This document shows positions 18,255 to 26,448 of a stretch of DNA of 64,000 nt, in pieces (position 1 is the stretch's first letter; every line of letters starts with the position of its first letter). Origin of the DNA: an uncultured Prevotellaceae bacterium (GTDB lineage: Bacteria > Bacteroidota > Bacteroidia > Bacteroidales > Muribaculaceae); contig ONGE01000003.1 in the NCBI GenBank assembly GCA_900317325.1, positions 57,159 through 121,158 on the forward strand. The letters run 5' to 3'. The position numbers and the translations under genes were made by a program. The notes beneath the pieces were generated by a model that did no database searches, had not been told where the DNA came from, and was given only the letters and a program-made list of their open reading frames with translations.

Positions 18255-19193
18255 TTACAGGGGTTTCTCGTCGTTGAAGTTGCGGACGATGTAGTCGGGG
18301 CGGTTCTTGGTCTCGTTGTAGATGCGGCCGATGTACTCGCCGATGATGCCGAGCGAGAGCAACTGGATGCCGCCGAGGAAAAGCAACAGGATGACCAGCG
18401 AGGGATAACCCTGAACAGGATCACCCCAGATGAGCGCCTTGATGAAGACATAAATCATATAAATGAAGGCGAGCATTGAGACGATGAAGCCGACGACAGT
18501 CGAAATGCGCAAGGGCAAACTGGTGAACGAGGTGATGCCGTCGATGGCAAGTGAGAACAACTGCCTGAAACTCCACGACGACGAGCCGGCGACGCGGTTG
18601 CCTCGGTCAAATTCAATCTCTTTTTTCTTGAAGCCTATCCAGCTGTACATGCCCTTGGTGTAACGCTCGCTCTCTCGCATCTGCCTCAAGGCGTTGATGC
18701 AGCTGCGGTCCAACAAGCGGAAGTCGCCCACATTCTGCAACACGTCGAAGCGCGACGAACTCTGCAGGAGGCGATAGAACATCAGGGACAGGCGCTTGCG
18801 CAGCCAGCTCTCGCGGCCACGCGTCTTGCGTTTGGCATACACATCCTCGTAGCCCTGCTCCCACCACTTGATCATCTCTGGGATGAGTTCGGGCGGGTCT
18901 TGCAAATCGGCATCAATGATGACCATGCAGTCACCCGTCACATAGTCAAAGCCAGCCAGCATGGCAGCCTCCTTGCCGAAGTTGCGCGACAAGTCCACAA
19001 AGTTGACCCGCTGGTCCTGCTGCCGCAGTTGGCGCAGAAGTTCAAGGGTGCCGTCGGTGCTGCCGTCGTTGACAAACATGAGTTCCCACTCGTAGTTCGA
19101 GATGCTGTCCATGAGCTTCACGAGCTCGGGGTACAGCAACGGCAGGGATTTCTCCTCGTTATGGCAGGGGATGAGGACAGATATCTTTTTCAT
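18255..19193 (-). CDS. GT2 family glycosyltransferase (dolichol-phosphate-mannose synthase / GtrB type)
   Basis: 312 residues. The N-terminal GT-A domain (1-225) has the nucleotide-sugar opening SVLIPCHNEEKSLP, FVNDGSTDGT, and the metal-binding D-x-D in VIIDADLQDPPE. Two membrane helices follow at about 233-255 and 265-290. This layout matches enzymes that load a sugar onto undecaprenyl phosphate at the inner membrane. DUF6056 or other GT-C-like proteins could then use the product. Sugar identity cannot be read from sequence. Confidence 0.88.
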   Translation of the reverse strand: MKKISVLIPCHNEEKSLPLLYPELVKLMDSISNYEWELMFVNDGSTDGTLELLRQLRQQDQRVNFVDLSRNFGKEAAMLAGFDYVTGDCMVIIDADLQDPPELIPEMIKWWEQGYEDVYAKRKTRGRESWLRKRLSLMFYRLLQSSSRFDVLQNVGDFRLLDRSCINALRQMRESERYTKGMYSWIGFKKKEIEFDRGNRVAGSSSWSFRQLFSLAIDGITSFTSLPLRISTVVGFIVSMLAFIYMIYVFIKALIWGDPVQGYPSLVILLLFLGGIQLLSLGIIGEYIGRIYNETKNRPDYIVRNFNDEKPL

Positions 19194-19221
19194 CGTTTAT
19201 ATCGTTAATTAATTGGTGTCA

Positions 19222-19253
19222 CAAAAATAACGTCTTTCTATCAATACCGCAAA
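19222..19253 (-). promoter_or_regulatory. Promoter for the GT2 gene
   Basis: Minus-strand TTTG (19253-19250) and TATTTTTG (19229-19222), 20 nt apart, sit just upstream of the GT2 ATG and just after the M16 stop. They indicate that GT2 is transcribed separately from the M16 gene. Confidence 0.6.
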
Positions 19254-19258
19254 TATTA

Positions 19259-20491
19259 TCACATAAAGGTGAGCGAGGACAAGGCATCGCCACGCAAGAA
19301 CTCGGCTGCCTGGGCTATCTGCTCGGGGGTGACTTCCTGAATGCGTGCGATGGTGTCATCGATAGTGGCCACTCGACCGCGATAGAGCAGTCCGCGCCCG
19401 GCACTCATGGCCAAGTACTCGGTGCTGTCGGCCGCCACCACCAGCTGGCCGCAGTACTGCCGCTTGTAGGCATCGAGGCGGCGTTCGGGCAGCAGTTCCT
19501 GACTCAATCGGCTGGTGATGCGTTCGATGACGCGCAGGCTGGAGCGCACGTCATCGTGGTCACAGCCCAGGTAGATTTCCATCCAACCGCAGTCGCTCAG
19601 CATCGTCAGTGTGGACTCAACGGTATAGACATAGCCACGACGCTCACGCAATTCCACATTGAGCAGCGAATTCATACCCGGCCCGCCCAGGATGTTGTTG
19701 AGCAGCATCAAGGCATAGCGCAACGGATGATTCATGTCAGGCACACGAGCGCCCACGATGGTGTGAGCCTGATGAGTGCCGATGTTGATGGTGCGCCTGA
19801 ACGGCTCGACATGCGGCGGAACGGTGCGACGGCGAGGTTCCATCTCATGGCTCATCGGGCCGAAGGCCTTCTCGGCCAAGCGGAACACCCGGTCGGGGCT
19901 ATCGGGCCCCACCGAGAAGAAAGCCATGTTGGCAGGCACATACAGTTTCTTGAGGTAGTGCATGCAATCCTCGCGAGAGAGGTTTTCGAGGTCCTCTTTG
20001 CGGCCCAGAATGTTGTGTCCCAGTTCACTGCCGGCGAACAACAAGTCCTCAAAGTCGTCATACACCGCATCGCTGGGCGTATCACGATAACTTGCAGCCT
20101 CCTCAAGCACCACGTCACGTTCGCGGTCCAACTCGCTCTGCGGAAAAACCGACCACTGCACCAAGTCGGCCAGGAGGTCGACAGCGCGCGACAAGTGCTG
20201 ATGCGGGAACACCGAGTAGAGCATGGTGCCCTCCTTGGTAGTATAGGCATTGAGTTCGCCGCCCACGCGCTCCATACGGTTAAGGATGTGCCAAGCGCGG
20301 CGGTGAGTGGTACCCTTGAAAATGGTGTGCTCCACAAAGTGCGCCAACCCGTAGTGTCCCTCGTTCTCGTCACGGCTGCCCGCATTGACGGCCAGTCCGC
20401 ACCATGCCACCTGATTGGCCGTGTTGACATGAACGAGACGCAGTCCGTTGGGCAACGTATGATAGGCAATGTTCATAGCGTTTTCAGTCAT
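19259..20491 (-). CDS. M16 family zinc peptidase
   Basis: 410 residues. The inverted zinc motif HxxEH is H51-F-V-E54-H55, and the third ligand is E131, 76 residues later as the family requires. No signal peptide is present, so it is probably cytoplasmic, like the M16B processing-peptidase relatives. The C-terminal half (190-410) is the inactive partner-like repeat. Its ATG shares one base with the stop of the XRE/S24 regulator (TGATG), so the two are translated together. A start five codons later is also possible. Confidence 0.92.
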   Translation of the reverse strand: MTENAMNIAYHTLPNGLRLVHVNTANQVAWCGLAVNAGSRDENEGHYGLAHFVEHTIFKGTTHRRAWHILNRMERVGGELNAYTTKEGTMLYSVFPHQHLSRAVDLLADLVQWSVFPQSELDRERDVVLEEAASYRDTPSDAVYDDFEDLLFAGSELGHNILGRKEDLENLSREDCMHYLKKLYVPANMAFFSVGPDSPDRVFRLAEKAFGPMSHEMEPRRRTVPPHVEPFRRTINIGTHQAHTIVGARVPDMNHPLRYALMLLNNILGGPGMNSLLNVELRERRGYVYTVESTLTMLSDCGWMEIYLGCDHDDVRSSLRVIERITSRLSQELLPERRLDAYKRQYCGQLVVAADSTEYLAMSAGRGLLYRGRVATIDDTIARIQEVTPEQIAQAAEFLRGDALSSLTFM

Positions 20492-21171
20492 CAGATTCTC
20501 GTGTTCAGGTGCAGAACATGCTGCACGAGCAACATGCCGTGAATATCGCTACGAAGCACGTCCATGTCGTCGTAGTTGGGGTTCTCGCTGCGCAACACCA
20601 CCATGTTGGGGTCGCTGTGGCGACGCACGTATTTCACCAGCCTGAAGTCATCAAGCTGCACGACGTAGATTTGTCCCCAATAGATCTGGTTGGGGTTGCT
20701 CATCTCGCGAACGGCGATGAAGTCACCATCCATGATGACAGGGGCCATCGAGTCGCCGCTGACGCGGACAATGCGGCAGTCCTTGCTCATATTGGGCAGA
20801 TTCACCCACCCCACGATGTTCTCGTTGGCAAACAGTTCGTTGCGGCCCGATGCCATGCCCGCTGTGGCATCCACGTCATAGACTGGCGTGCCGACGGCAA
20901 CCGACGTTGCAGCCGAGTCGTTGCCGGGATGAACGTTGGTCTTGGCAAAAGGCAAATCAGTACCATCGATGAGCCACTCCTTGGAAACGCCCAGATTAAC
21001 CACGATGCGGTTGAGGAGTGATTCGCTCAAGGGCATGTGGGCGTTGAGGTACTTGGACAGATTAGACGTGTCCACCCCGATGCGTTCGGCAAACTGCACT
21101 TGCCTGACGCCCATTTCTTTCATCAGATATTTGATTCGAGCGATGATTTCGGCATTCTTCTGTGAATCCAT
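20491..21171 (-). CDS. XRE-family regulator with S24 (LexA-like) peptidase domain
   Basis: 226 residues. Residues 10-63 form an XRE helix-turn-helix and 95-215 a LexA/UmuD-like S24 domain with the serine-lysine dyad S141 (SGDSM) and K180 (RLVK). Proteins of this type are repressors that may self-cleave on DNA damage or other stress. The usual Ala-Gly cleavage pair may be the AG at 104-105 (DATAGMASG). It is cotranscribed with the M16 peptidase. Direct repeats of AAATTACCA over and beside its promoter are candidate autoregulatory operators. No prophage genes lie nearby, so it looks resident. Confidence 0.87.
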   Translation of the reverse strand: MDSQKNAEIIARIKYLMKEMGVRQVQFAERIGVDTSNLSKYLNAHMPLSESLLNRIVVNLGVSKEWLIDGTDLPFAKTNVHPGNDSAATSVAVGTPVYDVDATAGMASGRNELFANENIVGWVNLPNMSKDCRIVRVSGDSMAPVIMDGDFIAVREMSNPNQIYWGQIYVVQLDDFRLVKYVRRHSDPNMVVLRSENPNYDDMDVLRSDIHGMLLVQHVLHLNTRI

Positions 21172-21212
21172 AATAATCTATTATTATTTGGTCGATGATG
21201 TGTTTATCGCGG

Positions 21213-21254
21213 CAAAATTACCACAAAAAATTGTAATATGCAATTAAATTACCA
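21213..21254 (-). promoter_or_regulatory. XRE/S24 promoter with candidate operator repeats
   Basis: Minus-strand TTG (21243-21241) and TAATTTTG (21220-21213) form a promoter 41 nt before the ATG. The 9-nt AAATTACCA occurs at 21215-21223, across the -7 box, and again at 21246-21254, exactly 31 bp apart (about three helical turns). A partial copy, GTTACCA, is at 21281. Confidence 0.5.
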
Positions 21255-21350
21255 TTTTTTAATCCTCTTTTTTCAACTTGGTTACCAAATAAAAAACGGT
21301 TGCACCTACAATTATTATGTCTTTGTGTTCGGCTTGCACTGAAATTATTG

Positions 21351-21358
21351 TAACTTTG
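21351..21358 (+). promoter_or_regulatory. -7 box for the second CotH gene
   Basis: TAACTTTG, 24 nt before the lipoprotein start at 21383. It supports this start over the longer frame, whose first codons lie upstream of the box. Confidence 0.6.
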
Positions 21359-21382
21359 TGGGTTGATTATTCATCAAGCGTC

Positions 21383-22789
21383 ATGAGAAAGCTATTGTGG
21401 ACAATGGGATTGATATTGCTGGCCTTGACGGCCTGCATCAAGCGGTCGGGTAATTTTCAGCCCGACAACACCGATGTGCGCCTGGACTCAACCAACCTGC
21501 CCATCGTGTGGATCGAGGTGGACGGCGATTCCATCGAGCGAGATGCTCGCATCGGGGGTCGCATGAAAATCATCCACAACGGCGATGGCAAGCTCAACTA
21601 TGCCGACACGATATCGCATCCCAACCAGCGCGTGAATTATCAAGGCTACATCTCGCTGCGTCATCGCGGCAATTCCACCTATTACAACAGCCCCAAAAAG
21701 GGCTACTCGATACGCACGCTTTCCGAGCCCCTGTGGCGCGGTATCGCCAAGAAAGACAATGTATCGCTGCTGGGCATGGGCAGGGACAACAACTGGGCCT
21801 TGCTGGCTCCCTACAACGACAAGAGCATGATGCGCGACCTGCTGGCATTTGAAATCTCCAGGCCGTGGATGGAATACGTCCCCCAAGGTCGCTACTGTGA
21901 AGTCTTTCTTGACGGCACCTACTACGGCGTGTTCATCCTTGCCGAATTAGCGACCAAAGGCCGATACCGACTCGACCTCAGGAAGCCCGGAGACCAAGGC
22001 GACGCCCTCACCGGCGACTACATGATGGAGGTGGACAACAACGATGACGTGACCTATGTTTCCAAGCACCACCCCATCAGCAACAACGGTACACCTTACA
22101 CCAACCGCCATATCCTGTTCCAGTACAAGTTCCCCGACTATGAGGACATGGAAGAGTGTCAACGTGACTACATCAACCACCGCGTGGACCTGATGGAGAA
22201 TGCGCTGGCAAGCGGCAACTACCGTGACTATATTGACGTGATGTCCTTCATCGATTACCAACTGGCGATGGAACTGGGCCATAATGTGGACGCTTATCGC
22301 TTCAGCGTCAAGTTCTACAAGCGGCGCGACAGCGAGGATCCTCGCTTCAAGTTGGTGGTGTGGGACATGAACCTGGCCTACGGAAACAGCCACCGCCTGC
22401 AAGGTTGGCGCAACGACACATGGCGATACCTGAGCAACGACATGATGAACGATGAAGGGGAGACTTTCCTGATGCCCTTCTGGTGGCAACGCCTCAATAG
22501 CGACCCGCAATATACGGCCCAACTCAAGGCGCGATGGGCCGAATACCGGCGCAGCAACCTGCGAGAGGAAAACGTCATGGCTATCATCGACTCGCTGTCC
22601 AATGTCCTCACATCGCATGGAGCCGAGCACCGCAACAGCCAGGCGTGGCCCAGCTGGGGAATCAAGGTATGGGGCAACTACTATGTCGCCTCCGACTTTG
22701 AAGACGAGGTGGCCCACCTCAAGCAATGGCTCCATGAGCGCATCACATGGATGGACAAGCAATTGGGATATCAACCTATTGAAAACTGA
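21383..22789 (+). CDS. CotH kinase family lipoprotein
   Basis: 468 residues from the start at 21383, chosen because it gives a lipoprotein signal with lipobox LTAC (Cys18) and lies after the -7 box. Family blocks: LRHRGNSTYYNSPKKGYSI, NWALLAPYNDKSMMRDLLAF, GTYYGVFILAE, FIDYQLAMELGHNVD and the metal-site-like VVWDMNLAYGN. CotH proteins are atypical kinases. Secreted bacterial forms phosphorylate proteins or act on the envelope, but the Bacteroidota lipoprotein type is uncharacterised. A paralog is truncated at the window's left edge, about 21 kb away on the opposite strand. Confidence 0.87.
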   Translation: MRKLLWTMGLILLALTACIKRSGNFQPDNTDVRLDSTNLPIVWIEVDGDSIERDARIGGRMKIIHNGDGKLNYADTISHPNQRVNYQGYISLRHRGNSTYYNSPKKGYSIRTLSEPLWRGIAKKDNVSLLGMGRDNNWALLAPYNDKSMMRDLLAFEISRPWMEYVPQGRYCEVFLDGTYYGVFILAELATKGRYRLDLRKPGDQGDALTGDYMMEVDNNDDVTYVSKHHPISNNGTPYTNRHILFQYKFPDYEDMEECQRDYINHRVDLMENALASGNYRDYIDVMSFIDYQLAMELGHNVDAYRFSVKFYKRRDSEDPRFKLVVWDMNLAYGNSHRLQGWRNDTWRYLSNDMMNDEGETFLMPFWWQRLNSDPQYTAQLKARWAEYRRSNLREENVMAIIDSLSNVLTSHGAEHRNSQAWPSWGIKVWGNYYVASDFEDEVAHLKQWLHERITWMDKQLGYQPIEN

Positions 22790-22801
22790 AAATTGAAAAA
22801 T
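22781..22801. repeat. Heptamer repeat tract (GAAAANT)3
   Basis: GAAAACT, GAAAATT and GAAAAAT in register. The first unit supplies the TGA stop of the CotH gene, and the tract fills the gap to the thioesterase start. Confidence 0.65.
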
Positions 22802-22804
22802 GAA

Positions 22805-23176
22805 ATGATACAAGAAGGACTGACACATACCAGCCAACTGACGGTGACCGATGCCGTCACCGCCATCGCCATGGGCTCAGGCGACATGCCCGTGCTGGCC
22901 ACACCGGCCATGATGGCACTCATGGAGAATGCCGCCATGCTCGCTGTGGCCCAACATCTGCCCGAGGGCTGCACCACCGTGGGCGGGCACATTGCCTCGT
23001 CCCACCTCAAGCCCAGCAAATTGGGCGACACCGTCATGGCGACCGCCACGGTCACCCACTTCGAGGGCAAGAAAATCGAGTTCAAGGTCGAAGCCCGTTG
23101 CGGCGATGTGCTGCTGGGCGAGGGCACTCACCTGCGTTTCGTCGTTGACCGCGACAAATTCTTGTCAAGATTGTAA
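22805..23176 (+). CDS. Hotdog-fold acyl-CoA thioesterase, FlK-like
   Basis: 123 residues from the ATG at 22805 (an upstream TTG would add four). It matches the fluoroacetyl-CoA thioesterase family. T33, E41 and H67 have exactly the spacing of the FlK catalytic triad (8 and 26 residues), and GGHIASSHLKP surrounds the histidine. Most family members lack any link to fluoroacetate and probably act on small acyl-CoAs in the cytoplasm. It follows the CotH gene by 15 nt and may be read from the same transcript, though the two have no evident functional link. Confidence 0.82.
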   Translation: MIQEGLTHTSQLTVTDAVTAIAMGSGDMPVLATPAMMALMENAAMLAVAQHLPEGCTTVGGHIASSHLKPSKLGDTVMATATVTHFEGKKIEFKVEARCGDVLLGEGTHLRFVVDRDKFLSRL

Positions 23177-23200
23177 CAAGTCTCGACAACGCGACTTGTT

Positions 23201-23228
23201 GATTAGATATCAGTGATTATTGATTAAA
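23201..23228. repeat. Heptamer repeat tract (GATTANN-like)4
   Basis: GATTAGA, TATCAGT, GATTATT and GATTAAA in register between the thioesterase stop and the thioredoxin-like start. Confidence 0.5.
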
Positions 23229-23238
23229 ACTTTGAATA

Positions 23239-23736
23239 ATGAAAAGAATTCTTTCTATCGTAGTGCTGGCCGCTGCACTGTTTTGCATGACAGCCGCCGC
23301 CCAGGAGCAGACCGCTCTCAAAAAGGTATATAATGAAGAACTCAATCCGCTGGAGCAGATCGATCAAGCACTTGTCCAGGCTAAAGCCGAGGGCAAATTT
23401 GTCGTCTGTCAAGTGGGCGGTAATTGGTGTCCATGGTGTCTGCGCTTCGCCGACTTCATCACCAACGACAGCACCATCAACAGCGTCATTGAGCAGAACT
23501 TCGTTTATATCCACGCCAACTACCATCCCCGCAAGGCGGGCGAAGTGGGACAAGCGCTGATGAAACGACTGAACAATGCCGGGCGCTTCGGCTTCCCCGT
23601 GCTGGTGATTCTTGACGAGCAGGGACAGGTCATCCATATCCAGGACTCGGGCCTTCTCGAGGAGGACAAAAGCTACAACAAGGAAAAAGTCCTGCACTTT
23701 TTCCAGAACTGGACGCCGAAGGCTGTCAGACAATAA
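23239..23736 (+). CDS. Exported thioredoxin-fold protein
   Basis: 165 residues with a signal peptide ending near residue 21 (TAAAQ). The redox motif is W63-C-P-W-C67 inside VGGNWCPWCLRF, followed by a cis-proline site (GFPVLVI). The family is the thioredoxin-like group related to DUF255/Thioredoxin_7. It should act in the periplasm as a disulfide reductase or isomerase, although its electron donor is not evident here. A third cysteine (C57) lies shortly before the motif. Confidence 0.87.
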   Translation: MKRILSIVVLAAALFCMTAAAQEQTALKKVYNEELNPLEQIDQALVQAKAEGKFVVCQVGGNWCPWCLRFADFITNDSTINSVIEQNFVYIHANYHPRKAGEVGQALMKRLNNAGRFGFPVLVILDEQGQVIHIQDSGLLEEDKSYNKEKVLHFFQNWTPKAVRQ

Positions 23737-23759
23737 CGACGCTTACTCTTGTCAAGAGC

Positions 23760-24086
23760 ATGGCAAGCAACGTTGACCTTGTGCAATATATCGCCGACCA
23801 GTGTGCCGGAGCAGGAGAAATCACAATCAAAAAGATGTTCGGTGACTACGGCATCTATTGTGACGGCAAAATCTTCGGCCTCATCTGCGATGACTGCTTT
23901 TACATCAAGCCCACCGATGCGGCACGGCCGTTGCTGCGTTCGGTGGAACTGCGGCCGCCCTATGACGGCGCCAAGGACTATTTCCTGATTACCGACGTGG
24001 ACGACCGCGACTACCTCTGCGCCCTCGTGCGCGAGACCTGCAAAGCACTTCCTGAACCCAAACCCAAGAAAAAGAAACAATCATGA
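23760..24086 (+). CDS. TfoX/Sxy N-terminal domain protein
   Basis: 108 residues covering only the TfoX N-terminal domain, with KKMFGDYGIYCDGKIFGLI typical of the family, and a lysine-rich tail (KPKKKKQS). In gammaproteobacteria TfoX/Sxy activates competence. Short stand-alone N-domains are widespread in bacteria without that role, so competence should not be inferred. The stop overlaps the carbonic anhydrase start by 4 nt (ATGA), which couples the two. Confidence 0.85.
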   Translation: MASNVDLVQYIADQCAGAGEITIKKMFGDYGIYCDGKIFGLICDDCFYIKPTDAARPLLRSVELRPPYDGAKDYFLITDVDDRDYLCALVRETCKALPEPKPKKKKQS

Positions 24087-24625
24087 TCAACGAGATTATC
24101 GAGTATAACAAGCAATTTGTCGCCCGCAAGGGTTACGAGCAGTATGTGACCGACAAGTACCCCGACAAGAAGTTGGCGGTACTGTCCTGCATGGACACAC
24201 GATTGACCGAACTGCTGCCCGCCGCCCTGGGGTTGAAAAACGGTGACGCCAAGATCATCAAGAATGCCGGAGGGCTGGTGATTTCACCCTTCGACTCGGC
24301 GATGCGCAGCCTAGTCGTGGCCGTCTATGAGTTAGGCGTGCAAGAAATTATGGTGGTGGCGCACTCCAACTGCGGAGCCTGCCACATGAGCTACAGCCAC
24401 TTCCACGAGGAGATGATCAAGCGCGGCGTGACCGACGAGACGCTTCACACCATCCGCATGTGCGGCATCGACCTCGACCAATGGCTGGAAGGCTTCAAGG
24501 ACACACCCGAGTCAGTGCGCAAGACTGTTGCCACCATCAAGACCCACCCGCTGATGCCCCGCGACATCACCGTGCGTGGTTTCATCATCGACTCGGTGAC
24601 CGGCGCCCTCGAAGAAATTGCCTGA
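24083..24625 (+). CDS. Beta-class carbonic anhydrase
   Basis: 180 residues. All active-site residues are visible: zinc ligands C36, H94 and C97 plus the D38-R40 pair, in LSCMDTRLTE and VVAHSNCGACHM. The family interconverts CO2 and bicarbonate in the cytoplasm and, in anaerobic gut bacteria, helps feed carboxylation reactions. The short form without an N-terminal extension matches the Bacteroidota/Gram-positive subtype. It is coupled to TfoX-N by overlap and is followed 15 nt later by the decayed RhuM gene. Confidence 0.93.
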   Translation: MINEIIEYNKQFVARKGYEQYVTDKYPDKKLAVLSCMDTRLTELLPAALGLKNGDAKIIKNAGGLVISPFDSAMRSLVVAVYELGVQEIMVVAHSNCGACHMSYSHFHEEMIKRGVTDETLHTIRMCGIDLDQWLEGFKDTPESVRKTVATIKTHPLMPRDITVRGFIIDSVTGALEEIA

Positions 24626-24640
24626 ACGGCTCAACTTCTC

Positions 24641-25291
24641 ATGGAAGAGAACAAAATCATCATATATCAAAGTGAGGACGGACAGACGCAGATAGACGTC
24701 CGTCTGGAAAACGACACCGTCTGGCTGACCCAAGCCCAGATGGTAGAGTTGTTTCAAACTACCAAACAAAATGTTAGCCTTCATGTAGGCAATGTCTTTA
24801 AAGAAGGTGAACTAGAACAAAAGTCAACAGTCAAGGAATTCTTGACAGTTCAAACAGAAGGGAAAAGAGCCGTTTCACGAACAGTGAAGTACTACAATCT
24901 CGATGTCATCATCTCTGTCGGCTATCGCGTGAAAAGCAAGCGTGGCACGGCCTTCCGCATCTGGGCAAGAAAGATACTGAAGGATTATCTCATCAAAGGC
25001 TATGCCCTCAATGACAATATCCGTCGTGAGCAGATAGGCGAGCTGCGTCAACTCGTTGGCATACTGGGGCGTACCATCCAGAGCCAGCCGTTAATGCCAA
25101 CTGAAGATAGCCAAGCTTTGTTTGACGTGGTAACTGATTACACCTATGCCTTGGACACGCTCGACAACTCTGATTATGAGCGGCTTATCATAGAAAAAAC
25201 AACACAAGAGGAAATTAATTCAATGTCAAGATAAGAAAAAGACACCATGGTAAAAGTAGTGGTGAATCTGATTAATCAAAGTAACGTTTAG
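24641..25291 (+). pseudogene. RhuM/Fic family gene with internal deletion
   Basis: The open part (24641-25234, 197 residues) is the N-terminal half of a RhuM/Fic-DOC protein: YQSEDGQTQIDVRLENDTVW, LTQAQMVELFQTTKQNVSLH, YYNLDVIISVGYRVKSKRGT. It stops at TAA 25232, far short of the roughly 330 residues usual for the fused form. In the same frame beyond the stop, 25235-25291 encodes EKDTMVKVVVNLINQSNV, which resembles the end of such proteins. The Fic domain with its HPFxxGNGR-type motif is missing. The gene has therefore lost its centre and gained a stop. RhuM/Fic genes are accessory and often lie in islands. Confidence 0.75.
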
Positions 25292-25294
25292 AAT

Positions 25295-26224
25295 ATGTTT
25301 TTCTTAATCATAGCTTTGGCCTTAGGCCTGTTGATGCCTTTCCAGACGGCGGCCAACTCGCGGCTGCGTCAAGTCGTGGGGCCCGCTTATGTCTCCACAC
25401 TCGTTTCATTCACCGTGTCCACATTGGCGCTGCTGCTGGTGTCGCTCGTGGCCGGAATCCCCATCATGCCGACCGAAACGATGCTGGCCGAGGCTCCCTG
25501 GTGGAGCTGGTTTGTGGGCATCGTGGCCGTGGTGACCATCACCATCGCCATTCATCTGTTCAAGGAGATCGGGCAATTGCAGGCACTCATCATCCCGATG
25601 TTCAGCCAACTGATTTTCAGCTTGCTGATTGACCATTTCGGGTGGTTCGGCGCCAGGGTCATCCCGTTGGGTACCAACCGCATCATCGGAGCCCTGCTAC
25701 TCATTATCGGTGTGACGCTTGTGGTCGTGCTGCCCAGGCTGAAAGCCAAGCAACAGGCCACCGCAGCCAGCAGCGGGTCGAGACAGACCTTCTGGCAGCT
25801 CATGGCTGTGCTGTCGGGCTGCTTGTCGGCCAGCATCACCGGTGCCTATGCCCAACTGGCCAGCATCGTCGGCAACCCTGTCCAGGCCACGACGGTCGCC
25901 TTCTTTGTCGCCACCATGGCATTGCTGTTGTTCTGCACCTGTCTGGACAAAACGCAGCTGGTTGGCAAGGCTTTCAACCGCCAGCACCCGTGGTGGATGT
26001 GGATTGGCGGTTTGTGCGGAGCGATGATCGTGTTCGGCAACGCCTGGCTCGTCCCCAAGGTCGGTGTCGGCGTCTTCTCCATGGCCTTGCTCGTCGGTCA
26101 GCTGGCGCTCAGCATGCTGATGGAGCACAACGGCTGGCTCGGTGCCCCGCGCAAGCGCATCACCTGGCTCCCGATCCTCGGCATCCTGCTGATGCTCGCC
26201 GGCGTGGCCCTCATCCGCCTGTAA
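25295..26224 (+). CDS. DMT-superfamily transporter (DUF606/YdcZ-like)
   Basis: 309 residues with about 10 membrane helices arranged as two inverted five-helix halves (1-147 and 165-309). Each half begins with the LGLLMPFQTAANSRLR / LSGCLSASITGAYAQLAS type helix of the DUF606 group. Inner membrane; substrate unknown. It starts 3 nt after the RhuM remnant stop, but that closeness probably results from the deletion there. The gene appears intact. Confidence 0.82.
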   Translation: MFFLIIALALGLLMPFQTAANSRLRQVVGPAYVSTLVSFTVSTLALLLVSLVAGIPIMPTETMLAEAPWWSWFVGIVAVVTITIAIHLFKEIGQLQALIIPMFSQLIFSLLIDHFGWFGARVIPLGTNRIIGALLLIIGVTLVVVLPRLKAKQQATAASSGSRQTFWQLMAVLSGCLSASITGAYAQLASIVGNPVQATTVAFFVATMALLLFCTCLDKTQLVGKAFNRQHPWWMWIGGLCGAMIVFGNAWLVPKVGVGVFSMALLVGQLALSMLMEHNGWLGAPRKRITWLPILGILLMLAGVALIRL

Positions 26225-26336
26225 AGCGTTAGTGCTCACCATAATCGGCCCAGATGTCGTTAACTCATTGATGATACTTCCAGCGACTGCTTTTACCAAT
26301 GGCAAGTCGATTATTTAAGCCGAATTTTGCGACTAT

Positions 26337-26398
26337 AACCGAAAAATTTAGCTAAATTTAGCGGTTGTGACCGAAAAATTCACTATAAATTTGGCGGT
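26337..26398. repeat. Two imperfect palindromes upstream of the DUF4143 ATPase
   Basis: 26337-26366 (AACCGAAAAA to TTAGCGGTT, centred on TTTAGCTAAA) and 26370-26398 (ACCGAAAAATT to AAATTTGGCGGT). Both keep the outer ACCG/CGGT arms. They end in or overlap the -33 element of the ATPase promoter and could be operators or a mobile-repeat remnant. Confidence 0.6.
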
Positions 26399-26421
26399 TT
26401 TAATAATTATATCTATTTTTG
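26390..26421 (+). promoter_or_regulatory. Promoter for the DUF4143 ATPase
   Basis: TTTG (26390-26393) and TATTTTTG (26414-26421), 20 nt apart, with the ATG 27 nt further on. The box lies just before the chosen start and downstream of most of the palindromes. Confidence 0.6.
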
Positions 26422-26448
26422 CATTCGAGAAGATGTTGCTTTAAACCT

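Noticed and set aside
20491-21171. XRE/S24 protein as a prophage CI repressor
   Set aside because: No phage structural or replication gene lies anywhere in the window; its partner is an M16 peptidase.
23760-24086. TfoX-like protein as evidence of natural competence
   Set aside because: Only the N-terminal domain is present, and such proteins occur widely without competence genes.
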